A stretch of 64,000 nucleotides of DNA from Ephydatia muelleri. Its lineage: Eukaryota; Porifera; Demospongiae; Spongillida; Spongillidae. The stretch lies in the NCBI GenBank assembly GCA_013339895.1, contig JABACO010000033.1, positions 356,087 to 420,086 on the forward strand, in the 5' to 3' direction. The notes beneath the pieces are model-generated. The model was not told the origin of the DNA. It saw only the letters and a program-made list of their open reading frames with translations, and searched no databases. Position numbers and translations under genes: made by a program. Shown one piece after another: positions 47,773-59,100 of this stretch. How positions within the stretch are numbered: position 1 is the first letter of the stretch; every line of letters begins with the position of its first letter.

Positions 47773-49135
47773 TAAGATGCACTGCTCAGCACGATGATGG
47801 TCGATGGGAACAAACGTACAGCTACAGTAGTTGATTGCCAAGCAAACCCTGAGGGAATTTGCCTTCTCACTTATTACCAGATCACCGCAGATAAAGATCA
47901 ACTAGTACATACTGCGATCTGGGCCCTGAAATGTTTGTGCAGATTACCCATTACGTATGTACATGTACATAAACAGCAGGTGACTACACACAAAAAATAA
48001 TGCACAAATGCACTACATTATTGCACATGTATATGCTACCTGCCTGTTATTATAAACACTATTGGGATCGTTTCCTCAAAAAGGGACCTAACGCAAGTTT
48101 TTCAAGATTTCAAATTTATGATATTCTAGAAGACTGAAATGTCCTCTACACATTGCTTCTTATGCACTGAAAATCAGAGTATCGGAGTTGAAAGGCATTG
48201 AATTTTTAATCAGCCATACATTTCAACACAGGCGTTACATTTCTATCGCGTGCACTGGAAAATGTATAATGTATGCGTTAGGTCCCTTATCATGGAAACA
48301 ATCCCATTTCAATTCCTGCCTTTATTTCTGTTACCTAATAATACTTGCATTATGCTATATGCAATTCCAGCTAATAAGTCAATAATGATTATGATGCTCA
48401 CCGAGGGCTCCAGTTACTGTACCATAGAGCAGTGGCTTTACTTGAAAGGGGGAAACTGAAGAACCAGGATGATCCATCACCAATGAGCCTATCAAAGGAA
48501 GGGGCAGCAGAATCAGGACTGCACTCACCGCTCTCTGCTAATATACGTTCTGCATATATACCCTCAGTGTGAGTGTAAAAAAATAGCATATAAATGCATA
48601 CCCAACTCATGTTAATTAAACCAGTCCAGTTAATATTGACTCAATAATGCATTGTACCGCTGACCATGCATGCAACGTACTGATACACTTATACCAACAC
48701 AACAATGATAATGTGGCGAGGAAAATGGCTCTATTTAACGTGCGATTGCGCGGGACTGTGCTACTTTTTTTACCCAGATGCAGTACTAAATATGCTTTCT
48801 GTTCAAACATGCTTAAGAGTTGCAGTATAAAATAATGGCTTATCATTTCTATAAAAAGGCCTAACAAATCCAACTATAGTTGGCCAATTTACTTAACAAG
48901 TTCAGTTTCTTAAATTGTCAACCACGTCACCTACTCAAGGGAGATGGCCCACCGTTGGTGCTCATTGTACAAGCCATCTAGATCTCACTCGAGCACTTGC
49001 GCACCACGTGAAGCATGCACAAATACAATGCAAGCGCGACTTGATTGCACATCTGTACAAAATATGTGCCCCTGCAGGATTATACCATTACATGGAACGC
49101 GCTTTTGTTAACTACTTTAAATGTCATTATTGACA
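47773..49135. repeat. Direct duplication D1 (pair with 55107-56550)
   Basis: Highly similar to 55107-56550 in the same orientation, with small indels. It includes one 87-bp DDB1 exon. It ends in a palindromic block. Confidence 0.85.
48402..48488 (-). pseudogene. Isolated DDB1 exon in D1
   Basis: An 87-bp exon identical to 55777-55863, with AG and GT borders. It encodes GSLVMDHPGSSVSPF and ends GTVTGALG, matching the DDB1 region before the C-terminal helical part. Here it lies downstream of the DDB1 stop and has no partner exon, so it is a stray duplicate. Confidence 0.8.
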
Positions 49136-49154
49136 TTAAAAGTAGTCCCGTTCC
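49094..49154. repeat. Imperfect palindrome at the D1 end
   Basis: About 61 bp reading ggaacgcgcttttgttaac...gtcccgttcc, partially self-complementary. The homologous D2 palindrome (56486-56551) is better preserved. Confidence 0.6.
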
Positions 49155-49708
49155 TCCTCCCTCTCCCTGCTCCTTCCAGTCCTGCCTGTGCTGGCTGCCC
49201 ACGATCAACTCCTGAAGTTTTGGAAATTGGTTGCCAGGGACAACGTGAGCAGAGTTCTATCATACATTATAATTAAAATTTCAGTCTTAACAACTCCATC
49301 ACAGATACTCTGATTCTCATCAGTGCGTAGCAATGTGTAGAGGACATTTCGGACTTTTAGAATATCTAGAAATTTTAAATCTTGAAAACCATGCGTTAGG
49401 TCACTTTTCGCGAAAACGATCCCATTTATTTGTCCGTGTATAATTATAATCCTTGATCCTATGGATATTGATTGACGTATTCAAATATACCTAGCCATGT
49501 AATCTTTCGATTCAACAACCATGCATGCAACTATAAGCTAAAGCGGGCGGCCTAAACACAGAAAAACATCCTACAATCCGCGGTACCGTTTTTGGATATT
49601 TTTCGACACGCATGCAGTTTAATGCATGCACCGATTGTCAACATACATATACATGGTAATTATGTCCCCATCTTTGGATGCTGTGTGTGTGTTGCTTTCC
49701 TCTTAACG
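49155..49708. other. No gene recognised
   Basis: The piece 49183-49245 has splice-like borders (ctccttccag before, gtgagc after) and one open frame (LPVLAAHDQLLKFWKLVAR), but no homology is recognised. Confidence 0.3.
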
Positions 49709-49803
49709 TGGCCTCTCGAACTCTACGACGTACTGCACTAAGTAACATGAATGGCAGGCATGCAGTCTCTGCATTCATAGGTACGTCAAGACAAGCCCGC
49801 GAT

Positions 49804-51284
49804 CAGAGATAATATATTAAAGGGATTGGAAACGCGTCACGTGCGCCATACGTTTGTTATTGAACGACTCGTACAGCCCGTGTCCTAATTTCTCGCACCT
49901 GCGAGGTGTCACAGAACTATATTTTTCACACAAGCGTCTCGTTGTAGGAACAAAGTGCACCTTATAAGTCGGTAGTAACCGAAAAGATCGTTTGAAGAGC
50001 TTACAAGCAAAGTTTCCGTTCGCGGTAAGGATGAATTGTACTAACAATGTTTGTGGGGTAAGAGATGGACAACGGAGCAGTCTGTACTCAAACAAAGGGC
50101 CAAAATATGTTCTCACACGGTTTCTGTGTTGCATGATACATAGGTTGAGCAGCTACTGTATCGTAGTTCAGGTAAAAAGCTATCAGAGGGGGCGAGTATC
50201 CGGAGTGTTTCGCGCGTAAGGTGTGGTATCTTTGTGGGGGAGTTTTTCCTACATCAGTAGAGCTAGATCAGTTATTCTTTGGGTGTTAAAGACTCATCTA
50301 GTTGTAGCGTTGCATGCGCATATTCAGTGTGTTCTAAATACAACGTAAGTTCACTTTTATATAAGAATAGTTTTAATTAGACATTTTGATGCTAATATAG
50401 TCCTATTCACGTACTATATACCGCGTGACGTTATTTTCTTTCACACTTGTTTTTAGAATGGGTGGAAGAAAGTTTAGGTTCAGTAAACACAGAAAAAATG
50501 AAGAAAGAAAATGAACCCACTGTTCTCCACCTCCAATACATAAAGATAAACACCTCCTTGATGTGTGTAGCGATGAGTCCAGACCACCACTGTTAGAAGT
50601 GACTTCCCTGGATAGTGGGTCTAACATTCCACAATGTACTCCAGATAAACATCCCTTTTCTCTTATGTGTAGTAATGTGTTACATGAGCCCTGTGCACCA
50701 TTACAACTGGAAGTGACTTCCCTAGATAGATACGGCGACTTGGCTAGTCAAGTGCCCGTTGAGTTTTTCTGTCTAACACTCCACTAAGTACTCCAGATAA
50801 GAATGAATCCACTGGTTCTCTTATGTGTAGTGATGTGTTACCTGAGTCCAGACCACCACAGCTAGAAGTGATTTCCCTGGGTAAATACAGTGACCTGCAC
50901 AGTCTAGTGCCCATTGAGTTTGATCCAAGAACCATTTGTCAATCTCTTATTCTGATAATCAAACACCACCGCCACTACTCATTTCATTGCCTATTTCACT
51001 TTTCTGTGATAGTACCAGTACAAACATCAACTGACTTGGTATTTCGTCTTAAAATCAATGCCTATAATATAGGCAATTCAAATCCATGCAGGAGCATGAA
51101 TGCGTATCTTTTTTTTTGTCACCATTCCATGTGTACCAAGTATGTTCGCTACAAATAACTGTATTTGTAAAAGCTTAAGCGCGGCTAATTTGATTCATAT
51201 ACTGCATGGCTTCGACCCTCGCCCTGTACTGCGGTTTAGACGATCGATAAGGTTGTTTCCAATCCCTTTAATATATTATCTCTG
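49804..51284. mobile_element. 1481-bp inverted-repeat element, 7-bp duplication
   Basis: The 30-bp terminal inverted repeats start CAGAGATAATATATTAAAGG and end GGATTGGAAAC. The 7-bp word ccgcgat is repeated at 49797-49803 and 51285-51291. Copy 1 of the segment lacks it at about 9707. The terminus matches 23 of 30 bases of the 835-bp element at 21410-22244, and both continue inward with TCACGTG at one end. Inside, 50540-50935 holds three variable-length repeats containing LLEVTSLD or LEVISLG. No transposase is recognised. Confidence 0.85.
50540..50935 (+). repeat. Internal coding-like repeats of the 1481-bp element
   Basis: Three units beginning atgtgtag at 50563, about 50664 and 50823 give related peptides (MCSDESRPPLLEVTSLD; APLQLEVTSLDRYGDL; SRPPQLEVISLGKYSDL). 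Upstream, a short basic peptide MGGRKFRFSKHRKNEERK is encoded at about 50459. These may be remnants of an element protein. Confidence 0.45.
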
Positions 51285-52259
51285 CCGCGATGCTTGTATT
51301 CTGGAATTAATTACGTTCCACCAAACGTTACAATTGAATCGCAGGGTTCAAATTAATGTTCTGTCATGTACATATTTTGTGCATTGTTATGATTGTGGGA
51401 CATACCCTATATATTATACACTATAAACAATTAAGCGCGTACGTACCCCGCTATAATTAGCATTTTGGACCGGGCCGTAGCGCTTCGGGGAAATGACCAT
51501 GCACCAAATTGTATTTTGTAATGCATGCATGCATATAGCCTTTGGTAGTCTCAAAGCAATGGAAGACAACGCAGTGTTCGATTTGCTAGCAATTAAAAGC
51601 ATTCGCCACCATTTTTTTCAATGTCGCATTATATTTTAGCAATTAAACCTCAAGCAGTGCGGTGCACGTGAATGCACGTGAACACGTAGGATACGATACA
51701 AATACTGTGGAACTCATGTAATATAATCATTAAGTAACAATATTAATTTGTTATTTAATGCATCACGCAGGATAATATGCTGTTTAAACGTAGCCGCAAA
51801 ATTTGGGAGGAACTCGGTTTAAATGCCGTGCCTGGTCGAAGTGTTTGAAGGGATATCGATGATCGTGGTTTTAAGGTGACATTACGCAGCTCACCCCGGG
51901 TTCGAATTGCGAATGATGATGCTTACTTATTAATGTCAAACCATATTGTCAACTCGGATGTGGAGTACATAGTTAATAAAGTGCACGTCACAATAATGGC
52001 TTGGTACAATTTAAGTTTGCACAGATTACCGTTGCTTCTTAACCAGATGAAAAATATCACAAAAATCTGCCAATACGCACCAAGTACCCCCCATCCAGAA
52101 CGATAGAACAGAATATAGAAGCATCATAGGAGAAGATCAGAATGCTGTGCTGTGCAACATACATGTAACAGCATCAAAAATGGGAGTGGGGAGAGGGGAG
52201 AAATAAAGGAATGCTGAAAAGATACACAATAGCAGTATTCCGAGTTTGTGTTAGTGATA

Positions 52260-55200
52260 TCAGTGCAAGCGTGACAGGTCTTCAATCAGCTTAACAACAT
52301 CTTCTACTGTGACCTCTACTTCAGCTCCTTGAATCTCAGTGCTCTGAGATAAATGAGAAATGGAAGTTAACAAAAATAAGAGGTTAACAATATTCAAAAC
52401 TATAAAGCATAACATGTGCCGTTTATCAGCTAACTAAACAGCCCAGTCTCAAAATAATAACACAGCCTTAACTAAAACTACACACGAGAGTTTTACCCTT
52501 GATTCGCTTAAGCCTGATAAGTTATAATAACTTTAAATGTTGTATTGTCAGATGGTGCATATTTGGAATGCAGGTGGTTCTACATCTGTGCAACCTTTGT
52601 ACATGTCCAAGTCATTAACAGGCTTTGATTAACATGCAACTCTATTAAAAGCATGAGGAAAATGACATGTACTGTTTAGAGTTTGGTAACATTTCTACAA
52701 ACAGGATATAACATTTCAACCAAGTAAAAAAACTCAGTTATCAGTGGTTTATCAAACGTGCTGTGTTTACAGGGCCACTGACCCAATGCTGGTGGCAATG
52801 GCACATACATGTAACATGTACATGTAACTGTGTAGTGCAATATAGTTTTACAGCTACTAAGCTTGTTTTACCAAGCCAATTGCGATTTGTCAGAAGCCAT
52901 AGTACAGTACATGTACAACGTATGTGAATGTCAAGTATGCCCTTTATTTAACATACAGTGTACCCAGAAAGTACTTGCATCTATCAGTGTGTAGCTGCAT
53001 GAAAGCATGATCAGAAGTCACAAATCAAACTAGCACAAGAAGACCTACCTTAATTCCTTTACAGATGTCTTCCATTTGAGACTGTTTCAAGTCTAGAAAC
53101 TTTTCCACCAAGTCCCCATCTATAAATCCTTCTGAAAGCTGAGTCTTGTGCTCATTAGCAAAAGAACGAAAGCTGCAATATTTATTAAGGATCACTATAT
53201 GAAAGATATATTTTTTGATAGTAAAATGAAACAAATACATCTAGATCAGAATATTGTTTAACCCGGTATTTCAATAAGATTTACTAAGCATTGCTAACAA
53301 CATGAACGATCTTAAATTGCTAGAACCACCGATGCTTTTCATTTGAGACAAATTCATCAAGAGCACGGCATGGAATAGCCAGAATACTGGGGCAGCTGTT
53401 GTATCACAAAAGGTGGATACATGAAATGGGGACAGTAATATGGAATTCTACCTACATGTATTAGAGACAATATTTAATACATGACAACATTATGTCAACT
53501 AGCAAGACATCATGCTACCATTTCATTCCTATTTATATCTATATATGGGACAGTTCACGAGAAAGTTGCACCACTCATATATTATAAAAATGTTATAAAA
53601 ATGCATCACGTTTGCATCGCTATAACTTCCCAACGATTAACGCTATCGACATCCTATTTTCACCACTTCATACTACACCATTTCTCTACAGTAAAATGCA
53701 TTTTGGAGTCTTGGACTATATCCGTGCCGACGTTCCTACGTGCGATACCCCCTGGGGTTCAAAACTACCATATCTTCGTGTAGGAGCGGTCAAATCGCTT
53801 CAAATTCGGTATGTAGGTAGAGAGGTCCTATACCTATCGATTTGTTCTGTTCGTTAATTTTTATGCCATCTGTTACGGAGATACAGTTGAATAAACTACG
53901 TGCACGTTTTCCCGCTTGATTCGCGGCAATGTAATAATCCCCGCCTCCCCATACATTGAGCGGAGCGCAATTTGCCCAAATCATTGGCGCGAAACGAGCG
54001 CGAAAATGTGCACGTAGTTTGTTCAACTGTATCTCCGTAACGGATTGCATAAAAATTAACGAACAGAACAAATAGATAGATATAGGACCTCTCCACCTAC
54101 AAACCGAATTTGAAGCGATTTGATTACTCCTACACGAAGATATGGTAGTTTTGAACCCCAGGGGGTATCGCACGTAGGAACGTCGGCACGGATATAGTCC
54201 AAGATTCCAAAATGCATTTTACTGTAGAGAAATGGTGTAGTATGAAGTGGTAAAAATAGGATGTCGATAGCGTTAATCGTTGGGAAGTTATAGTGATGCA
54301 AACGTGATGCATTTTTATAACATTTTTATAATATATGAGTGGTGCAATTTTCTCGTGAACTGTCCCATATACTGTAAAAGAAGAGGATACACCTCATGGC
54401 TAATATTGCCCACACTCTTAATGAGAGTGGCCATCCTGGACTGTATCTTGGAAAGTAGAGAGAATGAATCTGAGCTGAGTTGTCCAATCAAACCTGCAAT
54501 ATGCATGAATGTGTGGATTAAAGGCATGAAAATTAAAGGTACAGTACAAATGAGCAAATACTTAACATACAGTAACTGCAGAACAGGTCTTAGAGAACTC
54601 GGATCAATATTTTTAAATCACTAGCTATCATTTTGATAATTCATATACATAGACGTGAATGCAACAAGATCCATGCACCATTCTTCCATGGCAATGTCTA
54701 TAGATCCATTTATGTTTCTGCTTATTGCTTGAGAGAATCAATGTTCCCAGAAATGTTACATCTACCAAAGCGCATGTACATGTATAAGTAACTCTATACA
54801 ATTAACAATGCTGCACTACAATTCTTCACGTGGCGCTGCATTCTGCTTCGTTTGCATGTCACACAGCTGAAATGTTACATGTACCTAGTACCAAGTGACA
54901 CCCCTGCCTTTCACCATGCAAAAGCTTTATGCCTAACACATGTAAAAGGACACCAAGAGGATAATAATATCACAAAAAACCTTGCAAAACCTTTGGATGT
55001 TCATAACATCATTGTTACGCTTCGTATTTTACATGTTATTGCTATATCAAAAACATACAAAATTGCAAAGAACAGGTTGAAGTAATGATAACATTAAATA
55101 CATGTAAGATGCACTGCTCTGCACGATGATAGGAAGAAACGTACAGCTACAGTAGTTGATTGTCAAGCAAACCCTGAGGGAATTTGTCTTCTCACAAATA

Positions 55201-55863
55201 TTCTTATGTACATGTACATACGTAATGGGTAATCTGCACCAACATTTCAGGGCACGGATTGTTTTTCTGTGTAGTATACAATTATAATGTAGTTGATCTA
55301 TATCTGCGGTGATCTGATAAACAGCAGGGGACTACACACAAATGCACTATATAGTGCCCATGTTAATATCATACCTATGAATATGCCAGACTGCCACCAC
55401 ATGTTCCTTACAAATAGCATCCTAAGTCTAATACTTTGATTTGGCCTCTATTGCACATGTATATGCTACCTGCCTGTTATTATAAACACTATTTGGGATA
55501 GTTTTTTTCAAATTTCAAATGTTTGATATTCTAGAAGTCTGAAATGTTCTCTACACATCAGAGTATCTGTCACGGAGTTGTAAGGCTCTGAATTTTTAAT
55601 TAGCCATGCATTTCAACACGTTTATAATACTGGAAAATTTATAATGTATGCACTAGGTCCTTTATCACGGAAACCATCCCATTTCAATTCCTGCCTTTAT
55701 TTCTGTTACCTAATAATACTTGCATTATGCTACATGCAATTCCAGCTAATAAGTCAATAATGATTATGATGCTCACCGAGGGCTCCAGTTACTGTACCAT
55801 AGAGCAGTGGCTTTACTTGAAAGGGGGAAACTGAAGAACCAGGATGATCCATCACCAATGAGC
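52260..55863 (-). CDS. DDB1 C-terminal exons, copy 2
   Basis: Four minus-strand exons with matching phases: 55863-55777, 54493-54391, 53172-53049 and 52343-52260, together 132 codons plus stop. They encode the C-terminal end of DDB1: GSLVMDHPG, GTVTGALGLIGQLSS, IKSVGNISHEVFRSF, GFIDGDLVEKFLDL, and the final helix VEDVVKLIEDLSRLH. DDB1 is the adaptor that docks substrate receptors on CUL4 ubiquitin ligases. All frames are open and the natural end is kept, so this copy could be functional. However, the exon before 55863, which would end in CAC-G, was not found and a retroelement block lies upstream. An 822-bp palindrome sits in one intron, 24 bp from a splice donor. Confidence 0.8.
53546..54367. 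mobile_element. 822-bp foldback element (near-perfect palindrome)
   Basis: The left arm (53546 to about 53925) and right arm (about 53985 to 54367) are inverted copies of about 375-380 bp with few differences, leaving a loop of about 60 bp. The ends are TGGGACAG and CTGTCCCA. TATA lies on both sides. Copy 1 of the segment has the uninterrupted site (about 18650-18660), so it inserted after duplication. No protein is supported. A truncated end of the same family is at 57225. Confidence 0.9.
54611..55106. other. No gene recognised
   Basis: Contains the partner of the inverted block at 46268-46545 (54596-54995, with an extra stretch at about 54720-54830). Confidence 0.4.
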
Positions 55864-56550
55864 CTATCGAAGGAAGGGCAATACAATCAGGACTTCCGTC
55901 ACCGCTCTCTGCTAATATACGTTCTGCATACCCTCAGTGTGAGTGTAAAAAATAACATATCAAAGCATACTCAACTCATGTTAAACCAGTCCAGTTAATA
56001 ATGCATTGTACCGCTGACCATGCATGCAACGTACTACTGAGACACTTATACCAACACAACAATGATAATGCGCTTGAAAAATGGCTCTACTTTACGCGTG
56101 ATTGCGCGGGACTGTGCTACTTTTTTACCCAGATGCAGTACTAAAACATGCTTTCTGTTCAAACATGCTTAAGAGTTGCACAGTTGCAGTATAAAATAAT
56201 GGCTGATCATATCTATAAAAGGGCCTAACAATTCAACCATAGTTGGCTGATTGGCATAACAAGTTCAGTTTCTTAAATTGTGTTCTCTGAGTCAACCACG
56301 TCAACTGCTCCTTTGTGAAGGGAGATGGTTCACCATTGGTGCTCATTGTAACAAGCAATCTAGATCTCTCAAGCACTTGCGCACCACGTGAAGCATGCGC
56401 AAATGCAGTGCATGCGTGACTTGATTACACATCTGTACAACGTAGAGCAACACATGTGCCCCTGCACGATTATACCGTTACATGGAACATGCTTTTGTTA
56501 ACTTCTTTAAATGCCATTAATGACATTTAAAGTAGTTAACGAAAGCACGT
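55107..56550. repeat. Direct duplication D2 (pair with 47773-49135)
   Basis: Same orientation as D1, about 7.3 kb away. It contains the 87-bp DDB1 exon that joins in phase to the other exons of copy 2. An extra stretch at about 55200-55440 is rearranged relative to D1. Confidence 0.85.
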
Positions 56551-56551
56551 T
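56486..56551. repeat. 66-bp near-perfect palindrome
   Basis: Arms start AACATGCTTTTGTTAAC and end GTTAACGAAAGCACGTT, with about five mismatches. It closes the D2 duplication directly before the retroelement block. Confidence 0.75.
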
Positions 56552-56875
56552 AACAGCCAACCCCTAGATGCATGATGTTCAGAAGCGTCTTAACAAAGCA
56601 TCAAAGCAGGTTTCCCTCGTCGCAGCCTCCGACAAGTCTAAGCATGATTTCCCACAAACATGCTGAGTTGAGCCTGATCTCTGCGGTCACAGCAGCCTCT
56701 ACAAGTACATCAGGTTTTAAGTGTGCACTCTGTGAGATCACAGCACCTTCCAAAAAGGCGTCAATTTGCAGCAGCAACACTAAGACGCAGATTCTAAGCC
56801 TTCCCATTCGCAAGTAGAGAAGGGCTAGAGCTTCGTTTCTCTCAGACCGTTCGTCAGCCGGCAAATTATTGTACA

Positions 56876-57165
56876 TAACATCTGCAAGTATATCAGGGTT
56901 GTTCTCAGCTCCTCACAAACACCTTTTGTATTTGATCGATAACTTTGATGAACACATTCCATGTTGTGAGGCTATTACACTGAATCCGTTATCAACACAT
57001 CATGCCACCAGAAAGTATGAGATTGAGGACACTGTAGTCAGGAAGATGCTTGCAAATGCATCACTACCTGACAGAGCAAGCTTGCTAACTGTGTCATCTC
57101 ATGCTTCAATTTGGCTATCAGCTACTCCTTCTCCTGGGCTTAAACTATATAAAGCTAAAAACAAG
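56876..57165 (+). pseudogene. RT retroelement fragment (post-RT region)
   Basis: Contains SISGLFSAPHKHLLYLIDNF and SLPDRASLLTVSSHASIWLS, matching SLPDRARLLSVSSPNAATWL in the copy at 59.1-61.3 kb. It is followed by an abrupt change of sequence. Confidence 0.65.
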
Positions 57166-57224
57166 ATTCTCTTGCAAGCGATGTGTTGATAACATATAAG
57201 ACATCACTCTTATATGTATATAAA

Positions 57225-57253
57225 TGGGACAGTTTCCGTGAAAATTGCCCCAC
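57225..57253. mobile_element. Truncated end of the foldback family
   Basis: TGGGACAGTTTCCGTG and the following ATTGCCCCAC resemble the end of the 822-bp palindrome (TGGGACAGTTCACGAG and ...GTTGCACCAC). It stops where the retroelement 3' tail begins. Confidence 0.55.
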
Positions 57254-57510
57254 GACTTCGGGAGTGGCCCCCAAAGAGAGGAATTAACTCTGCGGATTAA
57301 GGCCACGTAAGAGGGACATTGTGTGGAAGCTGGCTCTGAGGATCAGGTGGATTGTTAAAAAATAAACCATGGAAGTCTGACAAAGCCGGACCTTGGATCA
57401 TTGTCCGGAAGCGCTCGCGAGAATTGTAATTGCTGAGTTTTATGTACATCGTGTCTACGTGTGTAATAATGATAGTAAATTGTTAAAGTAATAATAATAA
57501 TGCCAAATGT
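57254..57510 (+). repeat. Retroelement 3' tail with (AAT)n
   Basis: Begins cgacttcgggagtggccc and ends in an aataataataat tract. A second copy of the same tail is at 61792-62042. The next retroelement fragment starts at the tract. Confidence 0.6.
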
Positions 57511-58122
57511 GAATTGTTTTCTCACACTGTCTTGTCAGACTTTCCCCAAGAAATGAAACTGTCCCATGAGCCAAACTTCGACGTCCTCAGTGCTCCAATA
57601 GGTGGTCACATCTTTTGTGCAAAGTTTTTAGCACAACGGCATGCTAAGGCCGCCAAGTTGCTATCCCAGCTGGTTACTGTGGGCTCATTGGACCCCCAAG
57701 TTTCTCTCCTCCTCTTGCGTCAGTGTGCAGGGTACTGTAGATTAGCTCATCTTGCTCGTTCAACTCCACGCTCCCTTATCTCTGATGGGTTGGCATTGTT
57801 TGATGCTGATATTCGACGCTGCTTTTCAGAATGCACTGGAATTGATACAGCTGACAATGACTGGTTGCAAGTTCAACTGAGCCTTGAAAGGGGAGGTCTT
57901 GGCCTTCGCAGTCTTGCTCTCCATTCTCCAGCTGCTAATTTGGCATCACTGATTAAGGCCAGGTCCCTAATACCATCGGATAACTATGCCTTGGAGTCAA
58001 TCAATATTTTTAACAATACCGTCCCACCAGTGCATGCAATTTCTGGACATTGTATTCCTGAAAAGTTTAGAAAAGATGGAAGGTGTGATAGGAACGTGAG
58101 TTTATTACTAATTTATCTGTAA
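57511..58122 (+). pseudogene. RT retroelement fragment (thumb region)
   Basis: Reads AKCELFSHTVL, then FDVLSAPIGGHIFCAKFLAQ and LLLLRQCAGYCRLAHLARST, then ERGGLGLRSLALHSPAANLA. It matches the region after the RT active site in the copy at 59.7-60.5 kb. It starts directly at an (AAT)n tract and is cut at 58122 by foreign DNA. Confidence 0.8.
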
Positions 58123-58123
58123 T

Positions 58124-58570
58124 TTTAAAAGCAGTTTCCTCAAGACGTAATGTAAACATTGAAGAACTAGATCACCTTTGTAAAGAAACTTCGCTTTTGA
58201 TAGTAACACATTGGCCCACCGTCAGGTTTACTCCTTCCATGCATCCAATCCTGGCTCACTCAGCTGCATTGATTGATGCCAATGACTCAACAGGCCTTGG
58301 TGTATTTTCTGAAGAGCCTCTAGAGCACAATAATAAAAATCTACGGAAGTACAGAGAGAGCTTGGCAAGAAAAACTTCTCAGAGTGCCAATTTTTCAGAT
58401 GTTTTGACAAGGCTGTGGATTAAATCAGATCCTATTATAAGGTGTCACCGTCAAGTTGTGAACTGTTCATTCTGTGGAGAACATACTGTTCGTTCCTGTC
58501 CAAGAAAGCAAGTTATGCATACATGTAGTAGTTTCCTTTCATTTGAGGATCACCTTTTAACATCTATCTT
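58124..58570 (+). pseudogene. Unassigned transposon ORF, C-terminal fragment
   Basis: After an AG acceptor-like border come MHPILAHSAALIDANDSTG, GVFSEEPLEHNNKNLRKYRE and ARKTSQSANFSDVLTRLW, then SDPIIR. From memory this resembles the C-terminal end of a DDE-like transposon protein that has an EEA-EARNK motif, but I cannot name it. It interrupts the retroelement fragment. Confidence 0.45.
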
Positions 58571-58822
58571 TCTAAACTGATAGCAATATAATGATGATGC
58601 ATGAACAGTTCTGTACACTTAATTTGATCACAAAAGTACTACCTGATATGGATTATCATGATTATAAAATCTTGAATTTGTGGGTTTGATATTTTAAATG
58701 AAATTTAATATAACGTTATTAACGGGTATGAACCGATAATATGCAACTTGATACCAATATAAATTCATCATTAATTTATTCTAATTCAAAAATGTCATCA
58801 TGACCCCCACTTTTAAATCACT
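58571..58822. other. AT-rich interval, no gene seen
   Basis: Non-coding DNA between the unassigned fragment and the retroelement C-terminal part. Confidence 0.4.
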
Positions 58823-59100
58823 GTGCAATCACGCCCCACTTGCAAGCTAGGGGGAGATGTGGTCTCTCGTCACAATCGCCTGAGAGATCTAGTGCTGGAA
58901 TTCTGTCATCGTGCCCACCAGGTGGTGAGGGTGGAGAAAGGCAGTGGTCTTACATCTGATCACAGCCGTACTCGTCCAGCTGACATACTGCATTGGATTG
59001 GGACAGAGGAAGGCACGCAGCCTTCAATGTGACCGTAACATCCCCATTGTCTGTCTCCATTCTCCCTGAGGCAAGCATGTCACCCACTGCTTGTAGTTCA
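58823..59100 (+). pseudogene. RT retroelement C-terminal nuclease fragment
   Basis: GGDVVSRHNRLRDLVLEFCH, then RTRPADI, then in another frame DWDRGRHAAFNVTVTSPL. The PD-like motif and the AAFNVTV strand fit a PD-(D/E)XK-type nuclease, as in 60.7-61.0 kb. It runs without a gap into the next copy. Confidence 0.7.

Larger units (their letters stand above)
49709..54610. other. Duplicated segment, copy 2
   Basis: Same order and orientation as the copy at 9641-18885. It carries its own insertions at 49804-51284 and 53546-54367, and lacks both copy 1 insertions. Confidence 0.85.

Noticed and set aside
48616..48873. Open frame next to the stray DDB1 exon
   Set aside because: No similarity to DDB1, and the homologous frame in D2 is broken.
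53612..54312. Paired open frames on both strands giving near-identical peptides
   Set aside because: They arise because the two arms of the palindrome are inverted copies. No homology or start context.
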